Source: Polynucleobacter sp. JS-JIR-II-50
GTDB lineage: Bacteria > Pseudomonadota > Gammaproteobacteria > Burkholderiales > Burkholderiaceae
Assembly (NCBI RefSeq): GCF_018687895.1
Contig: NZ_CP061307.1
Span: 682,001-746,000 of the forward strand
Direction: 5' to 3'
Length of the DNA: 64,000 bases
Each line of letters begins with the position of its first letter. Positions within the stretch are counted from its first letter, which is position 1. The translations under genes were made by a program, and so were the position numbers. Below the pieces are notes generated by a model. The model was given only the letters and a program-made list of their open reading frames with translations. It ran no database searches and had not been told where the DNA came from. This document shows positions 36,206 to 47,782 of this stretch, in pieces.

Positions 36206-37439
36206 AACTGGAGTAGATGCGGCGCGCGCCGTTCTGGTTGGAGTAGATACAGGACGCGAGGATTTTGCGGATAGCATGGCTGAGCTCAGTCTTTTGGCTG
36301 ACAGCGCCGGCTCTATACCTGCAGCCAGTATTATTGGACGCAAGGGCAAAACTGACCCCGCCTTATTTATTGGTTCGGGCAAGGCTAACGAACTCAAGAG
36401 GGTGATGGAGGAGCAAGGCGCAGAACTTGCCATCTTTAATCACCCGCTATCCCCAACTCAGCAACGTAATTTAGAGCGCCACATTGGCTTTCATGTGATG
36501 GATCGCACAGGCTTGATTTTGGATATCTTTAGTCAAAGAGCGCAAAGTCATATTGGTAAGACTCAAGTTGAGCTTGCACAAGTCCGCTATCGCATGTCAC
36601 GCTTAGTGAGAGCTTGGAGTCACTTGGAGCGTCAACGTGGCGGTATTGGTGTGCGTGGCGGCCCTGGTGAAACGCAGATGGAGTTGGATCGCCGGATGTT
36701 AGCCACTAAAGCGAAGCGCTTGGAAAATGAGCTTGAAAAGCTGCAGCGTCAGCAAAGAACCCAAAGACGTTCCCGAAATCGTCGGGATGTATTTTCAGTC
36801 TCCTTGGTGGGATATACCAATGCTGGTAAATCGACATTATTTAACGCTCTAACCAAAGCCGGGACTTATGCCGCTGACCAGTTATTTGCGACCCTGGATA
36901 CCACCTCAAGAAGAGTCCATTTGGACGGAGTTGGCTCCATTGTGGTCTCGGACACAGTGGGATTTATCCGGGATTTGCCTCACCAGCTGGTAGAGGCTTT
37001 TAGGGCTACTTTGGATGAAACCATCCATGCCGACCTCATTTTGCATGTCATTGACGCCTGTAGCCCTGTCGCCAGAGAGCAAAAAGCCGAAGTTGAGGCG
37101 GTTTTGGAGGAAATTGGGGCGGATGATATCCCCCGTATCGAGATCATGAATAAGATTGACCAGATGCCTCAAACCTTCACCCGTGGGGCCGTTTTAGAGC
37201 GGGATGGGCAGGGCTTTCCGAGCCAGGTTTTCCTGTCGGCCAAGACGGGCTTGGGCCTTGATTTACTCCGTTCAGCCTTGGCCGAATGCTCCCAAATGAC
37301 TGATAGAATAAGGGTCGAGCACAACCGTGCCAAGAAGCAATTGGCCCCGGATGAGTTTTTAGAGCCCTTACCCGAACGACCAGAAACTTCTGAATTTAAT
37401 CCGATTGCCAAGCGAAGCTATTTTTCTAATGATGCGTAA
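36198..37439 (+). CDS. hflX: Ribosome-splitting GTPase HflX
   Basis: About 413 residues from the favoured start. HflX domain features are [20 protein letters not shown] and [19 protein letters not shown], and the linker [20 protein letters not shown]; the GTPase has [25 protein letters not shown] and NKID. Start choice is uncertain: CTG 36198 aligns exactly with the E. coli N-terminus and has GGAAGAAG upstream; TTG 36171 and ATG 36138 are in-frame alternatives that overlap hfq further. The gene end overlaps the hflK start. Confidence 0.93.
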   Translation: MYKTGVDAARAVLVGVDTGREDFADSMAELSLLADSAGSIPAASIIGRKGKTDPALFIGSGKANELKRVMEEQGAELAIFNHPLSPTQQRNLERHIGFHVMDRTGLILDIFSQRAQSHIGKTQVELAQVRYRMSRLVRAWSHLERQRGGIGVRGGPGETQMELDRRMLATKAKRLENELEKLQRQQRTQRRSRNRRDVFSVSLVGYTNAGKSTLFNALTKAGTYAADQLFATLDTTSRRVHLDGVGSIVVSDTVGFIRDLPHQLVEAFRATLDETIHADLILHVIDACSPVAREQKAEVEAVLEEIGADDIPRIEIMNKIDQMPQTFTRGAVLERDGQGFPSQVFLSAKTGLGLDLLRSALAECSQMTDRIRVEHNRAKKQLAPDEFLEPLPERPETSEFNPIAKRSYFSNDA

Positions 37440-38928
37440 ATTTCTCGACCTCTTTTCGGTCAATGATCCAGGTTGGGGCAATAGCCACAATTCTGGTGGA
37501 TCTAAAGATGCCAAAGATGGGCAGGGAAATGAACAAGCTCCAAAAGCGGATCCAGAAACTAATAAGCCGGTAGATACTCAACCAACGAATCAGCCAGCTA
37601 AGCCTGACGGTCCACCAGACTTGGACGAGCTATGGCGCGACTTCAACGACAGAATTGCCGGCATCTTTGGCGGCAAGAAAACCCCAGGTACAACAGGCGG
37701 TCCCGCTAGTAAGCCAGCAAATAAACCAAACAGCACTGATATTCCTCCACCTTCGCAACGTGGAAATGGCGGTAATGGCGGCATCAATACGCCTAACTTT
37801 AATTTCAGCAATCCATTTGGATCGAAAGCAAGCATTCTGGTTGCTGGGGCGCTGGTCTTATTTGTGTGGATCTGCAGCGGCTTCTTCATTATTCAAGAGG
37901 GGCAGGCCGGCGTTATCTTAACTTTTGGTAAATACGATTACACCGCTAAGCCTGGTATTAATTGGCACATGCCTTGGCCGATTCAGGCTGAAGAGACTGT
38001 CAATCTCTCAGGTGTTCGCTCTGTAGAAGTGGGTCGCCCTGTATTGATCAAGGCTACCAACCAAAAAGATTCCTCCATGCTCACAGAAGATGAAAACATC
38101 ATTGATGTGCGTTTTGCTGTTCAATACCGCCTCAAGGATCCTACGGATTATTTATTTAATAATCGTGATCCTGATACTGCAGTTGTGCAAGCGGCAGAAA
38201 CTGCGGTACGTGAGATTGTTGCCCGCAGCAAAATGGATACCGTGTTGTATGAGGGTCGCGAAAAGATTGGTATTGATTTGGCTAATTCGATTCAGAAGAT
38301 TTTGGATAGCTATAAGACTGGCATTTATGTGACCAGTGTGACTGTGCAAAATGTTCAGCCACCAGAACAAGTTCAAGCTGCATTTGATGATGCAGTAAAA
38401 GCAGGTCAAGACCAAGAGCGCTTGAAGAGCGAAGGCCAGGCTTATGCCAATGACATTATTCCGCGTGCTAAAGGTACTGCAGCCCGTCTGATTCAGGAGG
38501 CAGAAGGCTACAAGGCTCGTGTAGTTGCTACCGCAGAGGGCGATGCCACACGCTTTAAGCAAATCCTGGTGGAGTACGCAAAGGCACCACAAGTAACGCG
38601 TGATCGTATGTATATCGATAGCATGCGCGAGATGTATAACAACGTTACCAAAATCCTGGTTGATACCACTAAGAGCAACAGTCTCTTATATCTCCCGCTC
38701 GACAAGATCGTTGCACAGGTGAGCGCTGAGAGCGCTCAAGCAGCAAATACACAAGCAAATCAGTCTGGTGCCAATACTCCAACTGGTAGCGTGACAGTTG
38801 GTGGTGCCACGGGAGTAAATACTCCAGCCCAAACTTCGAGTGCTGCTCCTGCAACACCAGCGCCAGCTATGAATAACTCTACCGATAAACGTGATGGTCT
38901 CCGTAGTCGTGATCGGGAGTCCAGATAA
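37429..38928 (+). CDS. hflK: HflK, regulator of the FtsH protease
   Basis: About 499 residues from ATG 37429 (or 37432), inside the hflX end. A long Gly/Asn/Pro-rich N-terminus (about 120 residues; NGGNGGINTPNFNF) precedes one span (ILVAGALVLFVWICSGFFII) and an SPFH/band-7 domain with VILTFGKYDYTAKPGINWHMPWP. A coiled coil is followed by a Ser/Thr/Ala-rich tail. HflK and HflC form the membrane cage that encloses FtsH. It overlaps hflC by one base. Confidence 0.95.
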   Translation: MMRKFLDLFSVNDPGWGNSHNSGGSKDAKDGQGNEQAPKADPETNKPVDTQPTNQPAKPDGPPDLDELWRDFNDRIAGIFGGKKTPGTTGGPASKPANKPNSTDIPPPSQRGNGGNGGINTPNFNFSNPFGSKASILVAGALVLFVWICSGFFIIQEGQAGVILTFGKYDYTAKPGINWHMPWPIQAEETVNLSGVRSVEVGRPVLIKATNQKDSSMLTEDENIIDVRFAVQYRLKDPTDYLFNNRDPDTAVVQAAETAVREIVARSKMDTVLYEGREKIGIDLANSIQKILDSYKTGIYVTSVTVQNVQPPEQVQAAFDDAVKAGQDQERLKSEGQAYANDIIPRAKGTAARLIQEAEGYKARVVATAEGDATRFKQILVEYAKAPQVTRDRMYIDSMREMYNNVTKILVDTTKSNSLLYLPLDKIVAQVSAESAQAANTQANQSGANTPTGSVTVGGATGVNTPAQTSSAAPATPAPAMNNSTDKRDGLRSRDRESR

Positions 38929-39797
38929 TGAATGCCAATCGTTTAATTGCAGCAGGTATTGGCTTCATTGCGCTGATTTATGTTTTGTCTTCTAGCATAT
39001 TTGTCGTTGATCAACGTAAGTTCGCCGTGGTGTTCTCATTCGGACAGATTGTTCGCGTGATTGAGAAGCCGGGCATACAAATAAAGTTCCCAGCGCCATT
39101 TGAAAACGTGCGCTTCTTTGATCGCCGTATTTTGACAATCGATAATCCAGAAGCAGAGCGTTTCATTACTGCTGAGAAGAAAAACTTATTAGTAGATTCT
39201 TATGTGAAGTGGCGCATTGTTGACCCACGTAAGTTCTTTATTAGCTTCAAAGGTGACGAGCGCTTAGCTCAGGACCGCTTAACCCAATTGGTTCGTTCTG
39301 CCCTGAATGAAGAATTCACCAAACGCACTGTGCGTGAGTTAATTTCTGATCAGCGTGAAGAGGTGATGCAGGGTATTCGTAAAAAAGTCGCCGATGATGC
39401 TGATGATATCGGTGTAGAGATTGTGGATGTGCGCTTAAAGCGTGTTGACCTCTTGGCAGAAATCAGTGATTCTGTTTATCGTCGTATGGAAGCAGAGCGT
39501 AAGCGTGTAGCCAATGAGCTCCGCTCCACGGGTGCTGCAGAGTCCGACAAGATTCGTGCGAATGCAGAGCGTCAACGCGATACGATCTTGGCAGAAGCCT
39601 ATCGCGATGCCCAAAAGATTAAAGGTGCTGGAGATGCTAAAGCGACAGCACTCTATGCGGAAGCATTTGGGCGCGATCCTCAGTTTGCCCAGTTCTATCA
39701 AAGCCTAGAAGCCTATAGAAGTTCTTTCAAGGACAAGAAGGACATTATGGTGGTTGAGCCCAATGGTGAGTTCTTCAAGTTCCTGCACAAAAAATAA
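38928..39797 (+). CDS. hflC: HflC, regulator of the FtsH protease
   Basis: 289 residues. An N-terminal span (LIAAGIGFIALIYVLSSSIF) leads into the band-7 domain (KFAVVFSFGQIVRVIEKPGI) and a coiled coil (RRMEAERKRVANELRSTGAA). The C-terminal VVEPNGEFFKFL is typical. Its ATG shares the A of the hflK TAA. It pairs with HflK in the FtsH-regulating complex. Confidence 0.96.
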   Translation: MNANRLIAAGIGFIALIYVLSSSIFVVDQRKFAVVFSFGQIVRVIEKPGIQIKFPAPFENVRFFDRRILTIDNPEAERFITAEKKNLLVDSYVKWRIVDPRKFFISFKGDERLAQDRLTQLVRSALNEEFTKRTVRELISDQREEVMQGIRKKVADDADDIGVEIVDVRLKRVDLLAEISDSVYRRMEAERKRVANELRSTGAAESDKIRANAERQRDTILAEAYRDAQKIKGAGDAKATALYAEAFGRDPQFAQFYQSLEAYRSSFKDKKDIMVVEPNGEFFKFLHKK

Positions 39798-39817
39798 GAA
39801 AGCGAATAGTCCACATC

Positions 39818-40984
39818 ATGAATCGCTGGTTACTTCCTGAAGATATTGCAGACGTTTTGCCTGCGCAGGCTCGCAAAGTTGAGTCATTGCGTCGTGCTAT
39901 TTTGGATTTGTACCAATCCTATGGCTATGAGTTAGTTGCACCTCCGATTCTGGAGTTTTTAGATTCTCTGTTGACCGGTACTGGTTCCGATCTTAATTTG
40001 CAGACCTTTAAATTAGTGGATCAACTCTCTGGTCGTACTTTAGGTCTGCGTGCAGATATAACTCCTCAAGTAGCCCGCATTGATGCGCACCTCTTAAATC
40101 GTGATGGCGTTACTCGTCTTTGTTATGCCGGATCTGTTGCGCACGCTCGCACACCAGTTGGGAGTTCAGCGCGCGAAGAGTTGCAGTTGGGCGCCGAGAT
40201 TTATGGTTGCGCGACTTGGGAAGCGGATCTAGAAGCTATTACCTTATTGCTCAAAACGCTTTCAGTTGCGGGTTTAAAGAAAGTCTATCTGGATTTATCC
40301 CACGCTGGCATTCTTGCGGGCATCTTAGATGGTCAGAACTTAGATAAAGAAACCATTGAGACCTTATATGGATTGTTGCAAAGCAAAGATCGTCCTCGCT
40401 TAAGTAAGTGGGCGGCGTGCTTACCTGCAAATGTTGCTAAAGCACTGATGGCCTTGACCGAGTTAAATGGCCCTTGTGCTGAAGTATTGGCAAAGGCTAA
40501 GAAAGATTTGCCTAAGCACGTAGCAATTGACCAAGCTTTGGCAGACCTGGAGCGTTTGGTTTTAGCTGCAGCGAAGTTATCTGTCAACCTAGAGCTCAGC
40601 ATTGATTTGGCGGATCTTCGTGGCTATCAATATCACAGTGGTGTGATGTTCGCAGCTTATGTTGACCAATTACCTCAACCGATTGCTAGAGGCGGTCGCT
40701 ATGACCATGTTGGTCAGGCCTTTGGTCGTTCTCGTCCTGCAACTGGATTTTCTTTAGACCTTTTAACTTTAGCAAACCTGTCACCCATGAATGTGCGCAA
40801 GATGGCAATTATTGCCCCATGGGTTGAGGATGAAGCTTTGAGCCAAGCAATTGCAAGATTGCGTGAGTCTGGTGAGGTGGTTATTCAGGCTCCAGCAGGT
40901 ATGAAATTAGAAGCTGCCGAATATGAATGTGATCGAGAGCTTGTGAAGCAAGCTAGCTCTTGGGAAGTGAAGAAAAAGCAGTAA
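39818..40984 (+). CDS. hisZ: ATP phosphoribosyltransferase regulatory subunit HisZ
   Basis: 388 residues of the HisRS-like fold without the anticodon domain. Visible features are WLLPEDIADVLPAQARKVE, LGLRADITPQVARIDAHL and GGRYDHVGQAFGRSRPATG. It activates the short-form HisG, the first enzyme of histidine synthesis, whose gene is not in the window. Position between hflC and purA is a standard betaproteobacterial arrangement. Confidence 0.94.
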   Translation: MNRWLLPEDIADVLPAQARKVESLRRAILDLYQSYGYELVAPPILEFLDSLLTGTGSDLNLQTFKLVDQLSGRTLGLRADITPQVARIDAHLLNRDGVTRLCYAGSVAHARTPVGSSAREELQLGAEIYGCATWEADLEAITLLLKTLSVAGLKKVYLDLSHAGILAGILDGQNLDKETIETLYGLLQSKDRPRLSKWAACLPANVAKALMALTELNGPCAEVLAKAKKDLPKHVAIDQALADLERLVLAAAKLSVNLELSIDLADLRGYQYHSGVMFAAYVDQLPQPIARGGRYDHVGQAFGRSRPATGFSLDLLTLANLSPMNVRKMAIIAPWVEDEALSQAIARLRESGEVVIQAPAGMKLEAAEYECDRELVKQASSWEVKKKQ

Positions 40985-41008
40985 AAAATGAATTAAAGCA
41001 GCGAATAA

Positions 41009-42397
<1,389 letters not shown>

Positions 42398-42457
42398 TGG
42401 AAAATATTCAATTAACTATATTTATTAACTTTCGCTTTAGAGACAAAGGTTTACAAC

Positions 42458-44674
42458 ATGACTGCGCGTACTACTTGCAATAGCCTCCAGGTGGCAACTC
42501 CCTTATATCGATTCATCGAAGACAAAGTTCTTCCGGGTACTGGTATTAAGAGTGCCGATTTTTGGAAAGGTTTTGATGAGATCGTTAAAGACCTCACGCC
42601 AAAAAATGATGCCTTACTCGCAAAGCGCGATCGCATTCAGTTGGATTTGGATAAATGGCACCAAGCCAATCCAGGCCCAATAAAGGATATGCCTGCGTAC
42701 CGTAAGTTTTTGAAGGAGATCGACTACTTAGTTGATGTGCCAGGAAAAATTACTGCGACAACCCAGAATGTAGATGATGAGTTGGCTCTGCAAGCTGGCC
42801 CTCAATTAGTGGTTCCAGTACTTAATGCACGTTATGCGTTGAATGCTGCTAATGCACGTTGGGGCTCTTTATACGACGCCCTCTACGGCACTGACGTTCT
42901 CTCAGAAGAGGATGGCGCAACCAAGACTGGCGCTTACAACCCAATTCGTGGCGCAAAAGTAGTTGCATACGCTCGCAATTTCTTGGATCAGGCTACACCT
43001 TTGGCTAAGGGTTCTCACCGTGATTCAGTTGCTTACTCTGTTGACGGCAATAAGCTGTCCGTTAAGTTAAAAGACGGCACTACAACAGGTTTGGCGGATG
43101 AGAAGCAATTTGTTGGTTACCAGGGTGAGGCGGCAGCTCCAAGCTCTATCTTGTTGCGTAATAACGGTGTTCATATTGATATTGAAATCAATAAGACCAA
43201 AACTATTGGTGCTAGTGATCCTGCCGGCATCAATGATGTTGTCCTCGAGGCTGCGCTCTCCACTATTTTGGATTTGGAAGACTCTATTGCTGCCGTTGAC
43301 GGTGACGACAAGGTTCTTGCTTATGAAAACTGGCTAGGCATCTTAAAGGGTACTTTAGTTGAAGAAGTGAAGAAGGGTGACAAGACTATTACTCGCTCAT
43401 TGAACCCAGACCGCAAGTACAAAGCTGGTATCGGTGCTGTTGATGCAAAAGACGGCGTGGTAACTTTGCATGGCCGTTCACTCTTATTCCTCCGTAACGT
43501 TGGTCATTTAATGACGAACCCAGCCATCATTACTGGCGAAGGTAAAGAAATCTACGAAGGTATCTTGGATGCGGTAGTGACTGTATTGATTGCCCTATAC
43601 GACATCAATCGTCCAGCAAGCCAAGCTATTGGTAATACTCGCAAGGGTTCTGTTTACATTGTGAAGCCAAAAATGCATAGCCCAGAAGAAGTGGCTTTTG
43701 CGGGCGAGCTCTTTGGTCGTGTTGAGAAATTACTCGGCCTACCAGCCGACACCGTCAAACTGGGCATCATGGACGAAGAGCGTCGTATGAGCGCCAATAT
43801 CAAGGCAGCTATTGCTGCTGCCGGTGCGCGCGTAGCCTTTATTAATACTGGCTTCCTAGACCGTACTGGCGATGAAATGCATACAGCGATGTATGCAGGC
43901 CCAATGATGCGCAAAGGCGATATGAAAACCAGCAAGTGGTTATCCGCTTATGAGCGTCGTAACGTATTTGCAGGTTTGGATTGTGGCTTGCGTGGCCGCG
44001 CTCAAATCGGTAAAGGTATGTGGGCAATGCCAGACATGATGAAGGCCATGGTTGAACAGAAGATCGTTCATCCTAAAGCAGGCGCAAATACTGCTTGGGT
44101 GCCATCACCAACAGCGGCAACTTTGCATGCGCTTCACTACCACCAAGTAAACGTGGCTGAACTCCAAAAAGAAATGGAAAAGCTTGATACGGCTGCTGAG
44201 GCTGAAGCGCTAATCAATGATTTGTTGACTATTCCAGTGGTTGAAAAGGCTAACTGGACTAAGGAGGAAATTCAGCAAGAGTTAGATAACAATTGCCAAG
44301 GTATCTTGGGTTATGTGGTTCGTTGGATTGATCAAGGTGTTGGTTGCTCCAAGGTTCCTGATATTCATAACGTAGGCTTGATGGAAGACCGTGCGACTTT
44401 GCGTATCTCCAGCCAGCATATCGCTAACTGGTTACTCAATGGCATTGTGACTGCTGATCAGGTTAACGAGAGCTTGCAACGTATGGCTAAGGTAGTAGAT
44501 GGTCAAAACGCTGGCGATGCTTTGTATCAGCCAATGATGCCTAACCACCAAGATTCATATGCCTATAAAGCAGCTAGCGATCTGATTTTCAAAGGTCTTG
44601 AGCAGCCTAACGGCTACACAGAACCTTTGTTGCATGCATGGCGCTTAGAGGTAAAGAAGGCACACGCCAAGTAA
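42458..44674 (+). CDS. glcB: Malate synthase G
   Basis: 738 residues, the G isoform length. [38 protein letters not shown] and [18 protein letters not shown] carry the catalytic acids and the glyoxylate loop; [19 protein letters not shown] is present late. It condenses glyoxylate with acetyl-CoA to malate. No isocitrate lyase or glycolate oxidase genes are nearby, so it may serve glycolate use, common in freshwater bacterioplankton; that is inference. A strong terminator follows. Confidence 0.96.
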   Translation: MTARTTCNSLQVATPLYRFIEDKVLPGTGIKSADFWKGFDEIVKDLTPKNDALLAKRDRIQLDLDKWHQANPGPIKDMPAYRKFLKEIDYLVDVPGKITATTQNVDDELALQAGPQLVVPVLNARYALNAANARWGSLYDALYGTDVLSEEDGATKTGAYNPIRGAKVVAYARNFLDQATPLAKGSHRDSVAYSVDGNKLSVKLKDGTTTGLADEKQFVGYQGEAAAPSSILLRNNGVHIDIEINKTKTIGASDPAGINDVVLEAALSTILDLEDSIAAVDGDDKVLAYENWLGILKGTLVEEVKKGDKTITRSLNPDRKYKAGIGAVDAKDGVVTLHGRSLLFLRNVGHLMTNPAIITGEGKEIYEGILDAVVTVLIALYDINRPASQAIGNTRKGSVYIVKPKMHSPEEVAFAGELFGRVEKLLGLPADTVKLGIMDEERRMSANIKAAIAAAGARVAFINTGFLDRTGDEMHTAMYAGPMMRKGDMKTSKWLSAYERRNVFAGLDCGLRGRAQIGKGMWAMPDMMKAMVEQKIVHPKAGANTAWVPSPTAATLHALHYHQVNVAELQKEMEKLDTAAEAEALINDLLTIPVVEKANWTKEEIQQELDNNCQGILGYVVRWIDQGVGCSKVPDIHNVGLMEDRATLRISSQHIANWLLNGIVTADQVNESLQRMAKVVDGQNAGDALYQPMMPNHQDSYAYKAASDLIFKGLEQPNGYTEPLLHAWRLEVKKAHAK

Positions 44675-44698
44675 TTTAGCTGATGCTTTAAGTAAGAA

Positions 44699-44729
44699 TG
44701 GATTTGCCCAAAAAGCAAATCCATTTTTT
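44699..44729 (+). terminator. Intrinsic terminator of glcB
   Basis: Perfect 9-bp stem TGGATTTGC / GCAAATCCA with a 7-base loop, then TTTTTT. It ends 15 bases before the next ATG. Confidence 0.92.
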
Positions 44730-44744
44730 ATTGGGCACCGTCAA

Positions 44745-45239
44745 ATGTTTTCATTTTTAAACCCATTCTCCAAGCCGCATTCTAGGTTCCCATTTCAGTT
44801 TGATGATGGCGGGAGGGAGGCGGCTGGCTTTAAAGGTGGTGCAGGGGACTGTGTTGTGAGATCTATTGCCATTGCTACAAGTCTGCCTTATATGCGCATC
44901 TATGAGGATTTAAGATTGGCAAATGAGAGTTACGCACAACTAAGAAATGATCGCCTTGCAAAAAGGCTAAATGCCAAAGGTTCATCACCCAGGAATGGAA
45001 ATCACCGTAATGTATTTCATGACTACATCCTAGCCCAGGGCTTTGAGTGGGTGCCCACTATGAAGGTGGGAGCAGGCTGTCAGGTTCACCTACGCCCCGA
45101 GGAGTTACCCAAAGCAATACTGATTGCTAAGGTTTCTAAACATCTCACCGCAATTATTGATGGCGTGATTCACGATACGCACGATCCCTCAAGGGGTGGG
45201 AATCGTTGTGTATATGGGTACTACATTAAGAGGCGCTAG
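44745..45239 (+). CDS. Orphan protein with papain-like (Cys-His-Asp) signature
   Basis: 164 residues, no recognised named family. GAGDCVVRSIAIATSLPY (Cys36 at the start of a helix) and KHLTAIIDGVIHDTHDPS (His133, Asp144) are arranged like the catalytic triad of papain/NlpC-type cysteine peptidases or transglutaminase-like enzymes. The N-terminal part includes FQFDDGGREAAGFKG, and the end reads CVYGYYIKRR. There is no signal peptide, so it is likely cytosolic. It starts 15 bases after the glcB terminator with no ribosome site, and overlaps the convergent channel-like gene by 14 bases. Similar small proteins are known in phages and proteobacteria with unknown roles. Confidence 0.62.
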   Translation: MFSFLNPFSKPHSRFPFQFDDGGREAAGFKGGAGDCVVRSIAIATSLPYMRIYEDLRLANESYAQLRNDRLAKRLNAKGSSPRNGNHRNVFHDYILAQGFEWVPTMKVGAGCQVHLRPEELPKAILIAKVSKHLTAIIDGVIHDTHDPSRGGNRCVYGYYIKRR

Positions 45240-45741
45240 GATCTCTCTGATGATGCTTTAGATTCCAGGCTGTTTTGTACGAGTTGGTCATCCCAATCAT
45301 GACTGAGGTAGTCCAAGCCATAGAAAATAATCCTGAGAAGGAGATGAAGAAGGCAAGACTTTTCCAGCCTGCTGGCAAGATATCTTCAATAAAGCCAATT
45401 GTTGTGTAGCAACTCCCGACAAAGATGAGGGTTTTAATGCCCTCGTGTATTAGGTCGAGCTCAAGAATATAGATCGTCCAAATGATAATTTCTATCATGT
45501 GAACCAAGGCAATAAAGAAAAAAGTGAAATAGAAGTGAAAAAATACGCGGTTAAATTGCTTTTTAGACAGGTTCTGATCGGTCAATCTCTCAAAGCGCAT
45601 GATGATGAAGTTAATGCTGCCCCCATGAAAAAAAAGAATCATGATGAGGCCAAATATTCCATAAAGAGAATCCCTAAATAGCGGAAGCAGTGGGATTCCT
45701 GCTAAATTCGATTGAGTTATGAGATCGATAGTAATTGACAT
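45226..45741 (-). CDS. Small K+-channel-like membrane protein with divergent filter
   Basis: 171 residues. Two spans (LYGIFGLIMILFFHGGSI and FHFYFTFFFIALVHMIEIII) precede a pore-helix/filter-like stretch (TLIFVGSCYTTIGFIEDILP) and a last span (LAFFISFSGLFSMAWTTSVM). This is the layout of single-subunit bacterial ion channels of the PF07885 type, in which the filter is normally TTxGYGD. Here it reads TTIGFIED, so K+ selectivity is doubtful. The end GWKSLAFF then SMAWTTSVMIGM parallels the W-R-L...GWS segment of the family. It overlaps its convergent neighbour by 14 bases. Confidence 0.66.
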   Translation of the reverse strand: MSITIDLITQSNLAGIPLLPLFRDSLYGIFGLIMILFFHGGSINFIIMRFERLTDQNLSKKQFNRVFFHFYFTFFFIALVHMIEIIIWTIYILELDLIHEGIKTLIFVGSCYTTIGFIEDILPAGWKSLAFFISFSGLFSMAWTTSVMIGMTNSYKTAWNLKHHQRDPSAS

Positions 45742-45832
45742 GTATTTAGTAAGATTTTAGTCGGTTCAAGACAAGCAGATTTTCCTGTCAAGGTTGATAA
45801 TGTCATATTGATTATCTCTAGTAAAGCACCCC

Positions 45833-47065
45833 TTGAATAGCGCCCCTCACACAGCCGAAACGAAGAAGCAAGAGCGCTTCTTTTTGTTTTCATTGGCGGG
45901 TATTCAGTTCACCCACATCTTAGATTTCATGATCATGATGCCTTTGGGACCCCAGTTCATTACGGCGCTTTCCATTAATACGCATCAATTTGGTTTGCTG
46001 CTGTCTTCGTATACTTTTGCTGCTGCGATCGCTGGAGTATTTGCCACCTATTACATCGACCGATTTGAGCGGAGGCAATTACTTCTGCGTTTATATGTTT
46101 GCTTCATCATTGCAACAATAGCTTGTGGATTTGCTCCCAACTACCACATGCTATTTATCGCCCGTGCATGCGCAGGTGCCTTTGGAGGCATTCTAGGGTC
46201 TTTGGTGCAGACGATTGTGGCTGATTCCATTCCTTTTGAGCGCAGAGGTAAGGCACTGGGCACGGTCATGGCTGCTTTCTCAGTTTCAACTGTTGCAGGT
46301 GTGCCCTTGAGTTTGTTCTTGGCAAACCATATTAGCTTTCTAGGTTGGCGCGCTCCGTTTATGTTTATTGGCGTGATCTCCATATTGATTCTATTCATTG
46401 GATATCGCTATATCCCTAAAATTTCTGGACACTTGCATCATGTTCAAGAGGGTAGTCGTTTTAAACAAATTTATGACATTCTGATTGCTCACCAACATGC
46501 ACGCGCTTTTGTGTTTATGGGCCTCATTATGATCACCGGATTCTCTGTGATTCCATATATTGCTCTGTATCTCACCTCCAATGTCGGCGTGGCTAATTCC
46601 TATATTTCATTGATCTATCTATGTGGTGGTATTGCCACCTTAATGAGCTCAAGATTGATAGGCCATATGGCTGACAAATACGGCAAAGTGCGGGTATTTA
46701 GAATTCTGGCGATTGTGAGCTTAATTCCTCTGATAGTGACAACCAATCTTGTGCCAGTCCCGCTTTGGGTTGTCCTGATCAACTCAACATCATTTTTCAT
46801 TCTGATTTCAGGACGTATGATTCCAGCAATGGCGATTGTGAGTCAGCTTGTGGAGCCTAAGATCCGGGGAACCTTTATGAGCCTAGTGGGCTCTACTCAG
46901 ATGTTGGCCTCTGGAATTGCCTCTGTTTTGGCCGGCTTGGTTGTTACGATTACGCCAGACGGCAAGATGGAGCATTACAACTTGGTGGGCTATGGTGCGG
47001 TAATGTGTGGATTGCTGACATTCTGGCTGGTGGGATATATTCATTCTGACAAGAAAAAAGCATAA
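45833..47065 (+). CDS. MFS transporter
   Basis: 410 residues with 12 predicted spans. Typical elements are LDFMIMMPLGPQFITAL in TM1, DRFERRQLLLRLYV in loop 2-3 and ERRGKALGTVMAAFSVSTVAG in TM5, and ADKYGKVRVFRILA in loop 8-9. It resembles the DHA1-like/sugar-efflux group; substrate unknown. The start is TTG 45833, with no in-frame ATG before TM1, and no strong ribosome site. A dienelactone hydrolase gene follows 25 bases later, so the two may be coexpressed. Confidence 0.85.
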   Translation: MNSAPHTAETKKQERFFLFSLAGIQFTHILDFMIMMPLGPQFITALSINTHQFGLLLSSYTFAAAIAGVFATYYIDRFERRQLLLRLYVCFIIATIACGFAPNYHMLFIARACAGAFGGILGSLVQTIVADSIPFERRGKALGTVMAAFSVSTVAGVPLSLFLANHISFLGWRAPFMFIGVISILILFIGYRYIPKISGHLHHVQEGSRFKQIYDILIAHQHARAFVFMGLIMITGFSVIPYIALYLTSNVGVANSYISLIYLCGGIATLMSSRLIGHMADKYGKVRVFRILAIVSLIPLIVTTNLVPVPLWVVLINSTSFFILISGRMIPAMAIVSQLVEPKIRGTFMSLVGSTQMLASGIASVLAGLVVTITPDGKMEHYNLVGYGAVMCGLLTFWLVGYIHSDKKKA

Positions 47066-47090
47066 GAACTAAATAATATAAGGTGATCTC

Positions 47091-47777
47091 ATGATTGAAA
47101 TTAAAAGACCTGATGGACAGATTCTCAAAGGATATTTGGCTGAGCCAAGCAATGGGATGAACGCCCCTGGCATCGTTGTCATTCAGGAGTGGTGGGGTCT
47201 TGATGAGGAGGTAAAGGCTGTAGCGGATCGTTTCGCTGATGCAGGTTACCGTGCGTTAGTGCCTGACTTGTATCGCGGTAAATTGGCTCTAGAGGCTAAT
47301 GAAGCAGAACATTTAATGGGCGACCTGAATTTTAGCGATGCTGCTGGACAAGACATTCGCGGGGCCGTTCAGTACTTAAAAGCTACTGGTAGTGCAAAGG
47401 TTGCCGTGACTGGCTTTTGCATGGGAGGCGCCTTAACAGTTCTTGCGGCATGTAATGTGCCTGAGCTGGATGCTTCTATTGCTTGGTACGGCAACCCTCC
47501 ATTGGAGTATGTGAATGCTCAAGCTATTACAAAGCCGATGTTGGGACACTGGGCCTTGCATGATGAGTTCTTTCCAATAGCGGGCGTGGATCAGCTAGAG
47601 GAAAAACTAAAACAAGCTGGTGTGAATTTTGAATTTCATCGCCATGACACTAAACATGCTTTTGCTAATCCCAAATCAGATGCCCGTGGCTTAGCGCCTC
47701 TTAAGTACAATGCTGATGCAGCACAGTTGGCTTGGGAGCGAACTCTTAATTTCTTGAAGAAATATATAGCTAGCTAG
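47091..47777 (+). CDS. Dienelactone hydrolase family protein
   Basis: 228 residues, alpha/beta hydrolase. The nucleophile Cys110 lies in VTGFCMGGALT; Glu33 in VVIQEWWGL and the late His in HDTKHAFANP complete the DLH-type triad with an Asp in ALHDEFFPI. The family opens lactones in chlorocatechol or related degradation, but many members are of unknown substrate. AAGGTG lies before the ATG. It is followed at once by two uncharacterised genes. Confidence 0.88.
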   Translation: MIEIKRPDGQILKGYLAEPSNGMNAPGIVVIQEWWGLDEEVKAVADRFADAGYRALVPDLYRGKLALEANEAEHLMGDLNFSDAAGQDIRGAVQYLKATGSAKVAVTGFCMGGALTVLAACNVPELDASIAWYGNPPLEYVNAQAITKPMLGHWALHDEFFPIAGVDQLEEKLKQAGVNFEFHRHDTKHAFANPKSDARGLAPLKYNADAAQLAWERTLNFLKKYIAS

Positions 47778-47782
47778 GCCCA

